DNA of 64,000 nt, taken from NCBI GenBank assembly GCA_963170155.1, contig CAUJGP010000036.1, forward strand, positions 27,759-91,758. The letters run 5' to 3'. How positions within the stretch are numbered: position 1 is the first letter of the stretch; every line of letters starts with the position of its first letter. Positions 50,042-59,793 of this stretch are shown here, piece by piece. The notes under the pieces are model-generated. The model ran no database searches, was not told where the DNA came from, and worked only from the letters and a program-made list of their open reading frames with translations. A program made the position numbers and the translations under genes. This DNA is from Bdellovibrionota bacterium (GTDB lineage Bacteria > Bdellovibrionota > Bdellovibrionia > Bdellovibrionales > Bdellovibrionaceae).

Positions 50042-51160
50042 TTATAGATCAGTGTCATTCATTTTTGAAACCTGGGACGTTATGGGGCGTAGTTCATCCC
50101 CTTTTTTTTCAATAGATTCAGAGAGATTGAGGAGATCTCCGCGGAAAAATTCGATGGGTGTGGTTGCTCTTTTAATAAATGAAATAAATTCTCGTTCTGA
50201 ACTTCGACAAATCAGTTGGCGTGTTTTTCCTTTTTCATTCAAAAAATCTCCAACAACCCTTGTTGGATGGGTTTGAAAGGCTGCTCCTCCTATAAATTTA
50301 TTCTTTTGTTCCGTCGTCTTTTCTTGATTGAAGGAAGGCTGTCGTTTGAGGGCTAAATAACTCAAGGTGAGTGTTTGGTTTTTAAAGGGAAGGTGTTTTT
50401 CAATTTCTAGCATCCATGAGGGGCGACTCCATCCCAAGCGGTCATGACACCAGTCTTTTTGAGAATGGAGAAGCAACGGACATTTCTGGTGGTGTGTGCA
50501 GGGTGCAATCACTTGAAAATTTTTGCTGAGAGCTGCTTCTCGGAGAGCCATAAGGCGACGCCCATCTTCTTGTGTCGAGGGGTCAATAATAATTATAGAG
50601 TCGGCTGACCAAATCCAATCAGGAAGATTCCCTTTAATCTCGGTAAGAGAATAAGAAAATACCAAAAGACTTTGTGGTGGCAGAGTGGTTGGCCATTGGT
50701 TCATCCATTGAATAGGGAATAATTCAGCGGATTTTTGTAATCGATGCTGATAAATAGTTCGAGCTTGAGTTGAGGTTTCCAAAAGATGAACTTTCTTAAG
50801 AAAAGACGGCAAGCTTGTTTTGTGAGAGGCCAGGACTTGTAAATAAGCTTCTAAGCTGGGACCTAGGCCAGGACCCCATTCATACCACGAAAAAGGTTGA
50901 TCGAAAAAATGGAGAGAATGAAGCTCTTGGAAGACACGGAGATTTCTTAAAAAATTGAGAGGGAAATAATAGGCTAATTGGGCTTGCTGGCACCATGGCT
51001 CATGCCATGGCGTAGGTGCTGTAGGATGAGCAATATAAAAATCGGCCATTTTTTGTATGGATTGAGCTAGCGGGCGGGGCTGTTGGAGTGAAAACCCTGT
51101 TTCACTTAATTGAGTTTGAATCCACATTTCTAAAGAGGAGGGAAGGAAGTATTGCTTCAT
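50042..51160 (-). CDS. Rsm22-family methyltransferase-like protein
   Basis: A 372-residue protein of the Rsm22 (mitochondrial small-subunit assembly, METTL17) family: PFSWYEWGPGLGPSLEAYLQVL in the SAM-fold position, LLVFSYSLTEI, DSIIIIDPSTQEDGRRLMALREAA and the Cys cluster VIAPCTHHQKCPLLLHSQKDWCH, which in relatives holds an iron-sulfur cluster. The C-terminal 90 residues include RQLICRSSEREF and the poorly conserved tail. A role in 30S assembly is inferred from the family. It overlaps the glycosyltransferase gene by four bases. Confidence 0.8.
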   Translation of the reverse strand: MKQYFLPSSLEMWIQTQLSETGFSLQQPRPLAQSIQKMADFYIAHPTAPTPWHEPWCQQAQLAYYFPLNFLRNLRVFQELHSLHFFDQPFSWYEWGPGLGPSLEAYLQVLASHKTSLPSFLKKVHLLETSTQARTIYQHRLQKSAELFPIQWMNQWPTTLPPQSLLVFSYSLTEIKGNLPDWIWSADSIIIIDPSTQEDGRRLMALREAALSKNFQVIAPCTHHQKCPLLLHSQKDWCHDRLGWSRPSWMLEIEKHLPFKNQTLTLSYLALKRQPSFNQEKTTEQKNKFIGGAAFQTHPTRVVGDFLNEKGKTRQLICRSSEREFISFIKRATTPIEFFRGDLLNLSESIEKKGDELRPITSQVSKMNDTDL

Positions 51161-52170
51161 AAAGAGGTTTTTTTAAATATTTCCGCTAGAATTTGTTCGG
51201 GTGTTATTGTTTCGAGACAAGGATAGTGGCGACAAGCTTTTTCAAGACAGTGAGTGGTCGCGGGACACAGGATGGATGGTGAAGGTGTGATAGCTTGCGC
51301 TTTTGAGCCACGAGGGCCCCAGCGAACAGGGGTTTGGACGCGAATGGGGCTATAAATACCAATTGTTTTAGTTCCAGTGCTAGCGGCTAAATGCAAAACT
51401 CCTGTAGAGGGAGCAATTGTCACAGAACTTTGAGCCAAAACAGCAATCAGTGATTTTAAATCAAGTTTTCCGACCATCCAAAAAACACCTTCAAGGGAAC
51501 TCAGGGGTTTTTCTAAAGGGCTGAGCCAGGGCTGATCTATGGTTGTTCCTGTGATGACGATCTTTTGTCCTTGAGCATGGAGTTTTTTTATTAAATCCAA
51601 ATAAAAATGGGTGGGCCAATTCAAAGCGGACCCTCCCATTCCTGGATGAACAACAATGTAATTTTCAGGAAGGGTTTCCGGAAGTGGTGCGGAGCTCTTT
51701 AGTGATAAAATAGGAGTCACTGTTGGTGCTGGGTGAATACCGGTCAGAGACCAATGAAGCAAGTCCCAATTATAGTCAGCTTCGTGTTTCTCAGAGCGAC
51801 TTCGTTTTTGTTTTAATGTGCGATTAAAAAACAAAAGTTGATACCAGCGGCTGCGGGGACTGTGGCGATGAGGAATGCCGACCCACCAACAAGCCAGAGC
51901 AACCCACCAAGGAGCATAAAATAAAATCACTTGATCGTAGGATTCAATTTTTAGCTTTTGTATTAAAGCCATTAAACTTTGAATGGAGAATTTTAAGGGG
52001 AGAGACCAAAAAAGGCGAGAGGGTGTGGCACTTTCTACCACAGGCTCCAATCCTTGAGCCACTAACCAATGGATAGTTTGATTGGGCTGCGTGAGGTGAG
52101 GATGCTGGTCAACGGGGAGAGTACAAACAAGATCCCCCAATCGATCCATTCTAATGAACAATAATTTCAC
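51157..52170 (-). CDS. Glycosyltransferase family 9 (heptosyltransferase-like)
   Basis: A 337-residue GT-B enzyme: [19 protein letters not shown] at the N-terminus (the GDxVxTxP motif of GT9), [18 protein letters not shown] in the sugar-nucleotide region and [23 protein letters not shown] at the donor site. LPS heptosyltransferases WaaC/F/Q have this layout. The start codon is GTG in a GTGA overlap with the gcvP stop. It is not near other LPS genes here, so the acceptor is unknown. Confidence 0.85.
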   Translation of the reverse strand: MKLLFIRMDRLGDLVCTLPVDQHPHLTQPNQTIHWLVAQGLEPVVESATPSRLFWSLPLKFSIQSLMALIQKLKIESYDQVILFYAPWWVALACWWVGIPHRHSPRSRWYQLLFFNRTLKQKRSRSEKHEADYNWDLLHWSLTGIHPAPTVTPILSLKSSAPLPETLPENYIVVHPGMGGSALNWPTHFYLDLIKKLHAQGQKIVITGTTIDQPWLSPLEKPLSSLEGVFWMVGKLDLKSLIAVLAQSSVTIAPSTGVLHLAASTGTKTIGIYSPIRVQTPVRWGPRGSKAQAITPSPSILCPATTHCLEKACRHYPCLETITPEQILAEIFKKTSL

Positions 52171-55103
52171 AATTGAGGGCCTTTATCTGCATAGGTCTCT
52201 AACGGAGGACAGCTGCAAACAATATTTTTATCTCCATAAACATTATCCACTCGTCTAACGGCAGGCCAAAACTTTCTATCTTTAATCCACGAGAGAGGGA
52301 ATGCCGCTGTTTCTCGTGAATAAGCATGATTCCATTCCGAGCTTGTTAGCATCGCCATAGTGTGAGGAGCATTGACGAGAGGGTTATCTTGAAGCTCCCA
52401 CTGGCTGTTGGCAATCATTTCAATTTCTTTTCTGATTGAGATCATGGCTTCTATAAAACGATCTATTTCAGCCTTTGATTCACTCTCGGTAGGCTCAATC
52501 ATTAAAGTACCAGCCACAGGCCATGACATGGTTGGAGCATGGAATCCATAATCCATCAGGCGTTTGGCGACGTCAGTGACATCGATCCCTGTTTGTTTTT
52601 TGATGTCTCTCAAATCAATAATGCATTCGTGGGCTACAAACCCATTGCGTCCCTTGTAAAGAACGGGATAATGAGATTCGAGTTTTTTAGCAATGTAGTT
52701 AGCGCTCAAGATAGCTATTAAACTGGATTTCTTTAATCCCTCATTGCCCATCATAGTGATGTAGCTCCATGAAATGGGAAGGATGCTAGCTGAGCCCCAT
52801 GGGGCTGATGTGGTGGTGCCTGTTCCAGTGTCAGGACCTGATTGAGGAATCATTTTAAGTTGTGGCAAGAAGGGTTTCAAGTGTGACTTGACACCAATTG
52901 GGCCAACCCCGGGTCCACCACCTCCATGAGGAATGGCAAAGGTTTTATGAAGGTTCATGTGGATGACATCAGGCCCGAATTCGCCTGGACGACAAAGCCC
53001 CACAAGAGCATTCAGATTCGCTCCATCCATATAGACCTGTCCGCCATTTTTGTGAATGATTTGACAGATTTCAATAATATTCTCTTCAAACACACCGTGA
53101 GTGGAGGGATAGGTGATCATGAGGCCCGCTAGGGTTTGAGCGTATTCAGTCGCTTTCTTTTGAAGGTCAAGCACGTCGACATTCCCTTGAGAATCACATT
53201 GCACGACAACGACTTTCATACCCGCCATGGTTGCGCTTGCGGGGTTAGTTCCATGGGCGGAGCTGGGAATAAGACAAACACGACGGTGGTTTTCTCCTCG
53301 GCTTTCATGATATTTACGAATCACCATAAGACCCGCAAATTCTCCTTGAGAGCCCGCATTCGGCTGAAGACTGACACCATCAAATCCCGTGATATCGCAA
53401 AGTTTATTTTCTAAGTCCTGGATCATTTGCTGATAGCCTTCGGCCTGCTTCAGTGGTGCAAAGGGATGAATTCCGTTCACCTCTCTCCATGAGATCGGCA
53501 GTAATTCAGCGGTGGCATTGAGCTTCATTGTGCATGAGCCAAGAGGAATCATGGAGGTTGCGAGAGAGAGGTCTTTGTTTTGTAAAAAATGAATATAACG
53601 AAGCAATTCAGTTTCTGAATGATGAGAATTGAAGACAGGGTGTGTGAGATAGCTTGAGGATCTTTTGAGCTCTTGTGGAAACTGAAGGGATTGATCTTCA
53701 AGAGAGTTGATGAGGGAGCTGTTGATAGAACTCTCACTATCGATGCCTTGATTAAAACAGCGAATCAATTTTGAAATGAGAGAGAGATCCGTTGTTTCAT
53801 TGATTGAAATGCCAATACCGTAAGAGTTCTCCGAGCCTCCAGGCGAAAAAAGACGAAAATTGATTTGTTGCACTTCGGCTTGTTGGGCAATTTTTTCAAA
53901 AACTTCTTGAGAGAGAGGTATTTTGAGAGTGTCGAAAAAAGAAGGAGAAGAGGATTGAAACCCCAGTTTTTTAAGAGCTTCATAGGCTATATGAGTTAAG
54001 GAATGGATGCGTAAAGCAATTTCTTTCAGTCCGTCAGGGCCGTGGTAAACGGCATACATTGAAGCCATATTAGCGAGGAGTGCTTGAGCTGTGCAAATAT
54101 TGCTGGTGGCTTTTTCTCTACGGATGTGCTGTTCGCGAGTTTGGAGAGCGAGGCGCAACGCGGGTTTTTGATCGGCATCAATAGAAACTCCAATGAGGCG
54201 ACCAGGCATCAAGCGTTTATATTTATCCTTTGTTGAAATAAAAGCAGCATGAGGACCGCCATAACCCAAAGGAACCCCAAATCGTTGACTGTTGCCAGTA
54301 ACGATGTCGGCACCCCATTCTCCGGGTGGCTTTAGCAAAGTCATAGCTAGCAAATCAATATTAGCAATGACAAGAGCACCATGCTGATGGGCTTTTTGAG
54401 CGAGACTCTCGTAATTAATAACGGCCCCAGAACTTTGAGGGTACTGAAGGACCATCGCAAAAACCTCTTGTTCCCATTGGAAATCCCATTCATTGCCGAT
54501 TAAAATTTCAATTTGGAGAGCTTGAGCTCTTGTTTGCAAAACTTCAAGGACATGAGGATGGCATTCTTGTGAAACAAAAAGAGTGGGTTTATTTTTTTTG
54601 AGAGAGGTGAGGTTATAAGCCATAATCATGGCTTCAGCAACGGCGGTCCCTTCATCTAAGAGAGAGGCATTGGCGATTTCCATTCCTGTCAGGTCCATAA
54701 TCATGGTTTGAAAGTTGAGAAGTGCTTCCATTCGGCCTTGTGAAATTTCTGCTTGGTAAGGGGTGTAGGAGGTGTACCAAACTGGGTTTTCCAAAACGTT
54801 CCTGAGAATAACGGGGGGTGTGAAGGTATCGTGGAATCCCATACCAATAAAAGAGTGGTAAACTTTGTTTTTTGACATGATTTCTTTGAGAGTTTGCAAA
54901 GCTTGTTGTTCATCTTGAGGAGGAAAAGAAAGATTGTGGGAAGAAAGAATCGATTTAGGAATAATTTTTTCTGCGAGATCGTCGAGGCTTTCACAAGAAA
55001 GAGTTTTTAACATCGCCTTTTGATCTTGCTCACGAGGGCCAATGTGACGGTAAATAAAATTTTTTGCTTTTTTAAGATCACTAGGAATCATTTCTGATTT
55101 CAT
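52167..55103 (-). CDS. gcvP: Glycine dehydrogenase (decarboxylating), P protein
   Basis: A 978-residue PLP enzyme that decarboxylates glycine and passes the aminomethyl group to lipoyl-GcvH. It is the full-length fused form: N-terminal half ([47 protein letters not shown]) and C-terminal half with the PLP Lys in [21 protein letters not shown]. The C-terminal block [17 protein letters not shown] follows. Neither gcvT nor gcvH is adjacent in the window, and no glycine riboswitch was found upstream. It heads an operon with glycosyltransferase and rsm22-like genes. Confidence 0.97.
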   Translation of the reverse strand: MKSEMIPSDLKKAKNFIYRHIGPREQDQKAMLKTLSCESLDDLAEKIIPKSILSSHNLSFPPQDEQQALQTLKEIMSKNKVYHSFIGMGFHDTFTPPVILRNVLENPVWYTSYTPYQAEISQGRMEALLNFQTMIMDLTGMEIANASLLDEGTAVAEAMIMAYNLTSLKKNKPTLFVSQECHPHVLEVLQTRAQALQIEILIGNEWDFQWEQEVFAMVLQYPQSSGAVINYESLAQKAHQHGALVIANIDLLAMTLLKPPGEWGADIVTGNSQRFGVPLGYGGPHAAFISTKDKYKRLMPGRLIGVSIDADQKPALRLALQTREQHIRREKATSNICTAQALLANMASMYAVYHGPDGLKEIALRIHSLTHIAYEALKKLGFQSSSPSFFDTLKIPLSQEVFEKIAQQAEVQQINFRLFSPGGSENSYGIGISINETTDLSLISKLIRCFNQGIDSESSINSSLINSLEDQSLQFPQELKRSSSYLTHPVFNSHHSETELLRYIHFLQNKDLSLATSMIPLGSCTMKLNATAELLPISWREVNGIHPFAPLKQAEGYQQMIQDLENKLCDITGFDGVSLQPNAGSQGEFAGLMVIRKYHESRGENHRRVCLIPSSAHGTNPASATMAGMKVVVVQCDSQGNVDVLDLQKKATEYAQTLAGLMITYPSTHGVFEENIIEICQIIHKNGGQVYMDGANLNALVGLCRPGEFGPDVIHMNLHKTFAIPHGGGGPGVGPIGVKSHLKPFLPQLKMIPQSGPDTGTGTTTSAPWGSASILPISWSYITMMGNEGLKKSSLIAILSANYIAKKLESHYPVLYKGRNGFVAHECIIDLRDIKKQTGIDVTDVAKRLMDYGFHAPTMSWPVAGTLMIEPTESESKAEIDRFIEAMISIRKEIEMIANSQWELQDNPLVNAPHTMAMLTSSEWNHAYSRETAAFPLSWIKDRKFWPAVRRVDNVYGDKNIVCSCPPLETYADKGPQL

Positions 55104-55448
55104 ATTTTAATTTTCCCTTTTGAGAGGTTTCATTTCTTCAGTCTGTTTTTAATGGAGTTTTTTGTTATGTTTTTTTGATTCTTTAGCTTACTCAACTGTT
55201 GCAGGTCTTGCTCATTAACCATTGTGACATAACGTATTTGTTCAAAATGAAAAAGTATTGAAATGACTCAGAAAAGTCAATATTCAATCTTGAAATCTCT
55301 CTGGGCATTACTGAGATGACTTGAAAAACTTTGGGGCGAATTCTCTGAAATGGGTATCAACATCCTTATTGATGCCCACAAAGAGATAATATGATTGAGG
55401 CATTATGATCGTATGATTTTTAGTGTAATACTGAGACCTACCTTAAAA
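55104..55448. promoter_or_regulatory. Intergenic region upstream of gcvP
   Basis: A 345-base gap between same-strand genes. TGGGTATCAA and TTGATGCCCA (55351-55360 and 55369-55378) form a 10-base-pair stem with one G-T pair, extended by CTCT/AGAG outside; it is probably the end of the upstream SDR transcript although no long T run follows. The gcvP promoter should lie between this and 55104, but no well-matched -35/-10 pair was found. No tandem glycine aptamer is visible. Confidence 0.4.
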
Positions 55449-56147
55449 CTACCAAGGAATTGATTCTCCATCAAAGGCTATAAACTTTCCGGTCTCTGCG
55501 AGTTTTAATTGGCTGATCACTTGGCGCATTCCAGTCACACTTTCTACTGTTGAAATAAGAGCATTTTTGCCACCCATATCCGTTTGAACCCATCCTGGGT
55601 GCAATAATACCGTGGTAATTTCAAGGGGTTTCAAATCCAGAGCCAGACATTTCATAGCCATGTTGGTTGCGGTCTTACTGGATCGATAGAGGTAACTTCC
55701 ACCACTTTGATTGTCGGCAATGCTCCCCATTTTACTGGTTATTGTGGCAATTGTTTTAAGCTTGCTCTTTTTAACGTGTTGAACAAAGGATTCTGCCATT
55801 TTGAGAGGAGCCATAGTATTGATTTTAAAAGTTTGCTCCCATTCAGCATAGTCAATCCCCCCAAAACCATTTTTATCAGAGGATGGGTAGATACCGGCAT
55901 TATTGAGAAGCAGGTCAATGGATTCATTTGCCAAATGAGTCGCTAATTGAGTTATTTGTTTAAAATCTGTTACATCGAGAGGGAAGATCCTGATAAGATC
56001 AGGAAATTGGAGTTGAAGTTGAGTGAGCTTTTCTGCCTTCGACGGTTGGCGACAACAGGCAATAACTTGCCATCCGTTTTGAGCATATTGTTTTACAAAC
56101 TCTAATCCAATTCCTCGATTTGTCCCTGTGATAAGAGCTGTGAACAT
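55449..56147 (-). CDS. Short-chain dehydrogenase/reductase (C-factor/carbonyl-reductase-like)
   Basis: A 232-residue SDR. TALITGTNRGIGLEFVKQY is the NAD(P)-binding Gly motif, DLLLNNAGIY the NNAG motif, and TITSKMGSIADNQSGGSYLYRSSKTATNMAMK has the catalytic Ser, Tyr and Lys (Y-R-S-S-K). The PGWVQTDMGG motif near the end is seen in sniffer/CsgA-type SDRs. The related myxobacterial C-factor CsgA acts in cell-cell signalling, but most such enzymes are simple carbonyl reductases. AAAAGGAGA precedes the ATG. Confidence 0.9.
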   Translation of the reverse strand: MFTALITGTNRGIGLEFVKQYAQNGWQVIACCRQPSKAEKLTQLQLQFPDLIRIFPLDVTDFKQITQLATHLANESIDLLLNNAGIYPSSDKNGFGGIDYAEWEQTFKINTMAPLKMAESFVQHVKKSKLKTIATITSKMGSIADNQSGGSYLYRSSKTATNMAMKCLALDLKPLEITTVLLHPGWVQTDMGGKNALISTVESVTGMRQVISQLKLAETGKFIAFDGESIPW

Positions 56148-56339
56148 AGTGATGTCTCCTTTTATTTAGTGGATAAAATAGCAATACTTGTTTGCAAAAC
56201 TTACTACATTTAATGGGATTAAGAAATTTATTTTTCTCGAATTGGGGGTTTTTTGCATGATCTCATTAAAGAGTTCTTTAGGACCACTATGAAAAGACGT
56301 TCCAAATTACGAATGGTTTTTGTGCGGACTGGTTCTGAG

Positions 56340-56406
56340 TGTTCAGAAGGTCATTCTGAACATACTGACCAAAAGCTCTTCTTTTAGTTCTGTTCTTAGA
56401 ACAGAA
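56340..56406 (-). terminator. Two adjacent hairpins after the secreted-protein gene
   Basis: TTCTGTTC/GAACAGAA (56388-56406) spans the stop codon of the minus-strand gene, and TGTTCAGAA/TTCTGAACA (56340-56362) follows 26 bases later with a 5-base loop. Neither has a T run on the minus strand. Together they probably end or protect the transcript. Confidence 0.4.
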
Positions 56407-57193
56407 TACCCACTTGGAGTTTCAAGAATGACAGACGAGGAAAATAAGAAACAATTTTTAAAGTATCACTGACATCATCTTTATCTTTTTGATGAGAAGC
56501 ATGATCAAGAAATGCAGACCGTTGATTGATTATGAAAACAGGCTGAGACCAAGAGATCCAGTCCAAACCTACTGTTATATTTTTTTTCCAAGTCCATCTG
56601 TTTCCAAAACCAACATTAAAACCTAAAGACTGGAGCCCTACAAGATCTAGAGAGCTATAGCGCCCACCCGTCACACGGTTTAAAAATTCATCGCCTAGGT
56701 GAATTACAAAATCAAAGTAACTTATGCCGTAGTTGAAATTAAAGCTATTACTACCAGAGTACGAGCGGTTAATAAAAGAAACTCTTTGATCAGTCATTTC
56801 GCCTAAGTTCTTAATGACAAAGGGAAGAGAAAAACTCCCTTGGAGATATTCCAGTTCCCATGTTTGATCGATACTGCGGGTCAGACCCATAGTAAGTCCA
56901 TATTTACTCGGCACAATTAAATCAAAAGGGGAATAGTTTATCAATGCAAAGTATTTAGACTTTCCTCGTCTGAGTCTCGTTTTTATTGCTTCTTTGGAAA
57001 TCGATTCAGCAGTTTCTTGAATTGTTTCATTCGCTTTTTCTGAAATAGTTGGTATTTCTTCTTTTTGAGGTTGTTTCTCATCAGAGATTTTTTGATCTGA
57101 AGCTGTTTGATTTTGAAAAGTGTCAATATCGGTGGCAGCGGAAAGAGAAAAGCTCAGGAAAAGGATCAAAAAAAAGCCGTTCGTTAATTGCAT
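56396..57193 (-). CDS. Secreted, probably outer-membrane-associated protein of unknown function
   Basis: A 265-residue protein with signal peptide NGFFLILFLSFSLSAA. Residues about 22-72 are polar, Glu/Gln/Lys-rich. The remaining 190 residues alternate in hydrophobicity (YFALINYSPFDLIVPSKYGLTMGLTRS, NFNYGISYFDFVIHLG, LGFNVGFGNRWTWKKNITVGLDWISW) and end KLQVGILF, as an outer-membrane barrel would. No family is recognised. GAGG lies before the ATG. It stands alone upstream of the SDR gene. Confidence 0.65.
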   Translation of the reverse strand: MQLTNGFFLILFLSFSLSAATDIDTFQNQTASDQKISDEKQPQKEEIPTISEKANETIQETAESISKEAIKTRLRRGKSKYFALINYSPFDLIVPSKYGLTMGLTRSIDQTWELEYLQGSFSLPFVIKNLGEMTDQRVSFINRSYSGSNSFNFNYGISYFDFVIHLGDEFLNRVTGGRYSSLDLVGLQSLGFNVGFGNRWTWKKNITVGLDWISWSQPVFIINQRSAFLDHASHQKDKDDVSDTLKIVSYFPRLSFLKLQVGILF

Positions 57194-57578
57194 ACAAACC
57201 TCATTTTATTAATGAAACTACTATTTTTATACTGAGAATAAAATGCGGCAGATCCTAACAAATCATTGATGCGTAAACAACTGTTAATGCCAATGGAAAT
57301 TGGCTCTTTTGAATTTAGAATGTATATTTTTTTAAAGGTCTTTATGGGATCAAATGAAGCCGTTCAATCCAATTTTTTATTGGTGGGTACCATGTAAATT
57401 TTTTTGTGTTCCTTCCTAAGAGGATTTAATGGCATTGGTGGGGCTTTTTTCCCCTTATTTTTTGTTTCTAGTCTCTTGATCCTTTCATGGTTGGTCCTCA
57501 TCTCGTAGCTGATTTGGTACTATTATTGCTTAGCTCTATTTTCCTATAGAGTTAATAAGACCACCAAAAGGAGATTTT
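57194..57578. other. Intergenic region between secreted-protein and hemerythrin genes
   Basis: These divergent genes are separated by about 385 bases. GGGG-CTTTTTT-CCCC near 57440-57454 followed by TTATTTTTT resembles a short terminator but its stem is only four pairs. Two tiny frames with partial ribosome binding sites (ATG 57430, ATG 57489) were seen but are not supported. CCTATAGAG near 57543 may be a -10 element for the hemerythrin transcript. Confidence 0.35.
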
Positions 57579-57656
57579 ATGATGCATACAACTAAAACCC
57601 AAGAAGATAAAAAAACAATAGCACTAAAAAACGAATGGGAAATACAGACATTATAG
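57579..57656 (+). other. Short frame with the strong ribosome binding site, out of frame with hemerythrin
   Basis: AAAAGGAG precedes ATGATG at 57579. The frame reads MMHTTKTQEDKKTIALKNEW and stops at TAG 57656, overlapping the hemerythrin start at 57635. If one A is added to the A7 run (57609-57615) it runs straight into the hemerythrin frame. So it is either the true start of that gene disrupted by a one-base deletion (or sequencing error), a slippage site, or a leader peptide. Confidence 0.5.
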
Positions 57657-58132
57657 AGGTGCTCATGGAGGATCATAAACCTTTAAAAACTTTAATAGAG
57701 ATAATGAAAGACTCAGAATTAAAATTTAAAGAAAGAAGAGCAGCCTTTGAAGAGTTTGCACCTATCCTTGTCGCCCATGCTAAACCTGAAGAGGAAGTGC
57801 TTTATGGTGCAATGAAAAAACAAGAGGCACTTCGGGAGAAAGCCTTTGAAGGGGATGTGGAACATGGTCTGGCGGATCAGTTAGTGGAAGAAATTAAACG
57901 CATTGAAGACGAAGATCTCTGTTCTGCTTCCATCAAGGTTTTAGCTGAACTCGTTGAACATCATATCGAAGAGGAAGAAGAAGAACTTCTCCCGGCCTTC
58001 AAGAAAAATTCAGAAGCACAGGAAAGAGAAAAATTAGGGAATCTTTTTTTACAATTGAAAGTCACCTATCTGGCTGCAGGAGACGATAATGTTATTCCTG
58101 ATCCAAAAACTGAAATTATAAAAAATCAATAA
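57635..58132 (+). CDS. Hemerythrin HHE-domain protein
   Basis: A 165-residue four-helix protein with the di-iron pattern: MEDHKPLKTLIE (His), FAPILVAHAKPEEEVLYG (His and Glu), EGDVEHGLADQLVEEI (His) and LVEHHIEEEEEELLPAF (His and Glu). Such proteins bind oxygen or NO or protect iron-sulfur centres. The ATG at 57635 has no ribosome binding site; the strong one lies 56 bases upstream in another frame. It is the first gene of a stress-type group and converges on sulP. Confidence 0.85.
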   Translation: MGNTDIIEVLMEDHKPLKTLIEIMKDSELKFKERRAAFEEFAPILVAHAKPEEEVLYGAMKKQEALREKAFEGDVEHGLADQLVEEIKRIEDEDLCSASIKVLAELVEHHIEEEEEELLPAFKKNSEAQEREKLGNLFLQLKVTYLAAGDDNVIPDPKTEIIKNQ

Positions 58133-58153
58133 TGAATAGTCTTTTGAGGTTCA

Positions 58154-58169
58154 AGGGTTTTGAAACCCT
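58154..58169. terminator. Small hairpin between convergent hemerythrin and SulP genes
   Basis: AGGGTT and AACCCT pair around TTGA, 22 bases after the hemerythrin stop and overlapping the region of the SulP stop (58168). A T-rich stretch (GATTTTAT) follows on the plus strand. Confidence 0.5.
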
Positions 58170-59793
58170 ATGATTTTATATCCAGAGGATTCATTTTTCT
58201 TGATGCCAACGCGTGGTTAGAGAAGCTTTGGTGGTGAGGAGAGGTTAGAATCTGAAGACTGAGCCCATGATCCTCAAAAAGAGCTTTTAATGATTGTAGT
58301 TGATCCATCAGAGTATGATCGATAAAACAAGATTGTCTCAGGTTGACGGTTAAGTTTTTGGATTGCTGGAACGTATTTAATATATGCGTTCTGAGAGGAA
58401 GTGAGTTGCTAAAAACAAGAGGTGATTCGATTTGGATCGTTGTGTGTTTGTCATCGGATTGAATTTTCAACGTAGCTCGAAAAAGATTTTTTATTTTTAA
58501 ACCCATGAATAGAGCAATACTTAATTCAACGATGAGCCCAGTTAAAATACCCACCAATAAATCAAAAGTTAATGTCACCAAAAGTGTGCTTATGAAGCCC
58601 AAGATATGATCTGGCCCGATTTTAAAAGCTTGTTTAAATTGACTAGGATGGGAGAGGCGCCAGCCAACCACAATAAGGAGGATGGCAAGAGAGGCCAACG
58701 GGATTTCATTCAGAAAAGAAGGAAAAAGAACGACAAAGATGAAGATAAAGAGGCCATGAAAAAAATTAGAAAATACAGTTCTTGCGCCACTCGCGATGTT
58801 AGCAGAGCTTCTAACAATTTCGGAAATGATGGGAAGGCCACCAAGCAGACCCGAAAGAATGTTGCAAATTCCCTTTGACCATAGATCTCGATCAAGATTC
58901 GTGCGACGCTTAAGAGGATCTAGCTTATCGATGGCAGAGGCGCTTAAGGTGGATTCAAGGCTGGCAACCAAGGCTAATGTTATAATGACTTTCACACTAG
59001 GAAAAGTGAGTATTTGGGAAAAATCAGGAATCGTGAACGTACCTAAAAAAGTGTGGGGAATATTTAATAATGATTGAGAATCAATATTAATTGCCCATGG
59101 TCCTAGAGAAACTGGCTGAATAGAACGAAGTTGAAAGATATAAACACTGGCTAACCCTGCAAAAACGGCCAGTACTGGAGCCGGAATCCAAGCTAAGAAT
59201 GAAAACCGATCAAACTTCTTTAATTGGCCGGCGAGAAGAAGCGTGGAAAGACTGATGAGGCTGATCAATGTTATTCCTGGTTGAAACAAAGAGATATTCT
59301 GTGGAAGATTAATAAGTTGTTCAATTGTGGATTGGGATTGGCTTGGAATCCCAAGGGCGACATAAATTTGTTTAATTATGATGATGAGGCCAATGGAGGT
59401 GAGCATTCCATGAATAACAGAGCTGGGAAAAATAAACCCAATGCGTGCCCATCCCAGTAGCCCCATAATAACTTGTAGAAATCCAGCGACCACAATCGTC
59501 GCAAGAGTGAGTTGAAAACCCAACTCAATATTTCCTTGCCCGAGAAGTTGAACAGCACTGAGCATAATAACAATGAGGCCGGCAGCGGGTCCATTGATAT
59601 TAATGTGTCCTCCACCTAGGAAGGATCCAAGAACTCCACCTACTATAGCAGCGATTAAACCAGCAGAAGCAGGAGCTCCGGATGCGAGTGCTATTCCAAT
59701 AGAAAGGGGAAGTGCTATAAGAAATAAACTGAATCCGGCTTGAAGGTCTTTGATGAGATCATCTTTAATTCTTAAATTTTGTCTGTCAAACAT
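58168..59793 (-). CDS. SulP family anion transporter with STAS domain
   Basis: A 541-residue membrane protein: LIKDLQAGFSLFLIALPLSIGIALASGAPASAGLIAAIVGG is the SulP N-terminal region, with about 10-12 hydrophobic spans, and GPAAGLIVIMLSAV the following repeat. The last 90 residues form a STAS domain (LTVNLRQSCFIDHTLMDQLQSLKALFEDHGLSLQIL). These carriers move sulfate, bicarbonate or other anions; the long form with this STAS sequence is closer to bicarbonate-type SulP, but substrate cannot be assigned. It is divergent from a 1 kb gene-poor stretch. Confidence 0.92.
   Translation of the reverse strand: MFDRQNLRIKDDLIKDLQAGFSLFLIALPLSIGIALASGAPASAGLIAAIVGGVLGSFLGGGHININGPAAGLIVIMLSAVQLLGQGNIELGFQLTLATIVVAGFLQVIMGLLGWARIGFIFPSSVIHGMLTSIGLIIIIKQIYVALGIPSQSQSTIEQLINLPQNISLFQPGITLISLISLSTLLLAGQLKKFDRFSFLAWIPAPVLAVFAGLASVYIFQLRSIQPVSLGPWAINIDSQSLLNIPHTFLGTFTIPDFSQILTFPSVKVIITLALVASLESTLSASAIDKLDPLKRRTNLDRDLWSKGICNILSGLLGGLPIISEIVRSSANIASGARTVFSNFFHGLFIFIFVVLFPSFLNEIPLASLAILLIVVGWRLSHPSQFKQAFKIGPDHILGFISTLLVTLTFDLLVGILTGLIVELSIALFMGLKIKNLFRATLKIQSDDKHTTIQIESPLVFSNSLPLRTHILNTFQQSKNLTVNLRQSCFIDHTLMDQLQSLKALFEDHGLSLQILTSPHHQSFSNHALASRKMNPLDIKS

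Noticed and set aside
55104..55448. Glycine riboswitch in front of gcvP
   Set aside because: No tandem aptamer or its conserved GGAGAG-type blocks were found; only a simple 10-base-pair hairpin.
57440..57465. GGGG/CCCC hairpin with T tail as a terminator
   Set aside because: Only four stem pairs and no transcript that clearly ends there.
57430..57550. Two tiny hydrophobic frames (ATG 57430, 15 codons; ATG 57489, 20 codons)
   Set aside because: Too short, weak start signals, and T-rich DNA gives such frames by chance.
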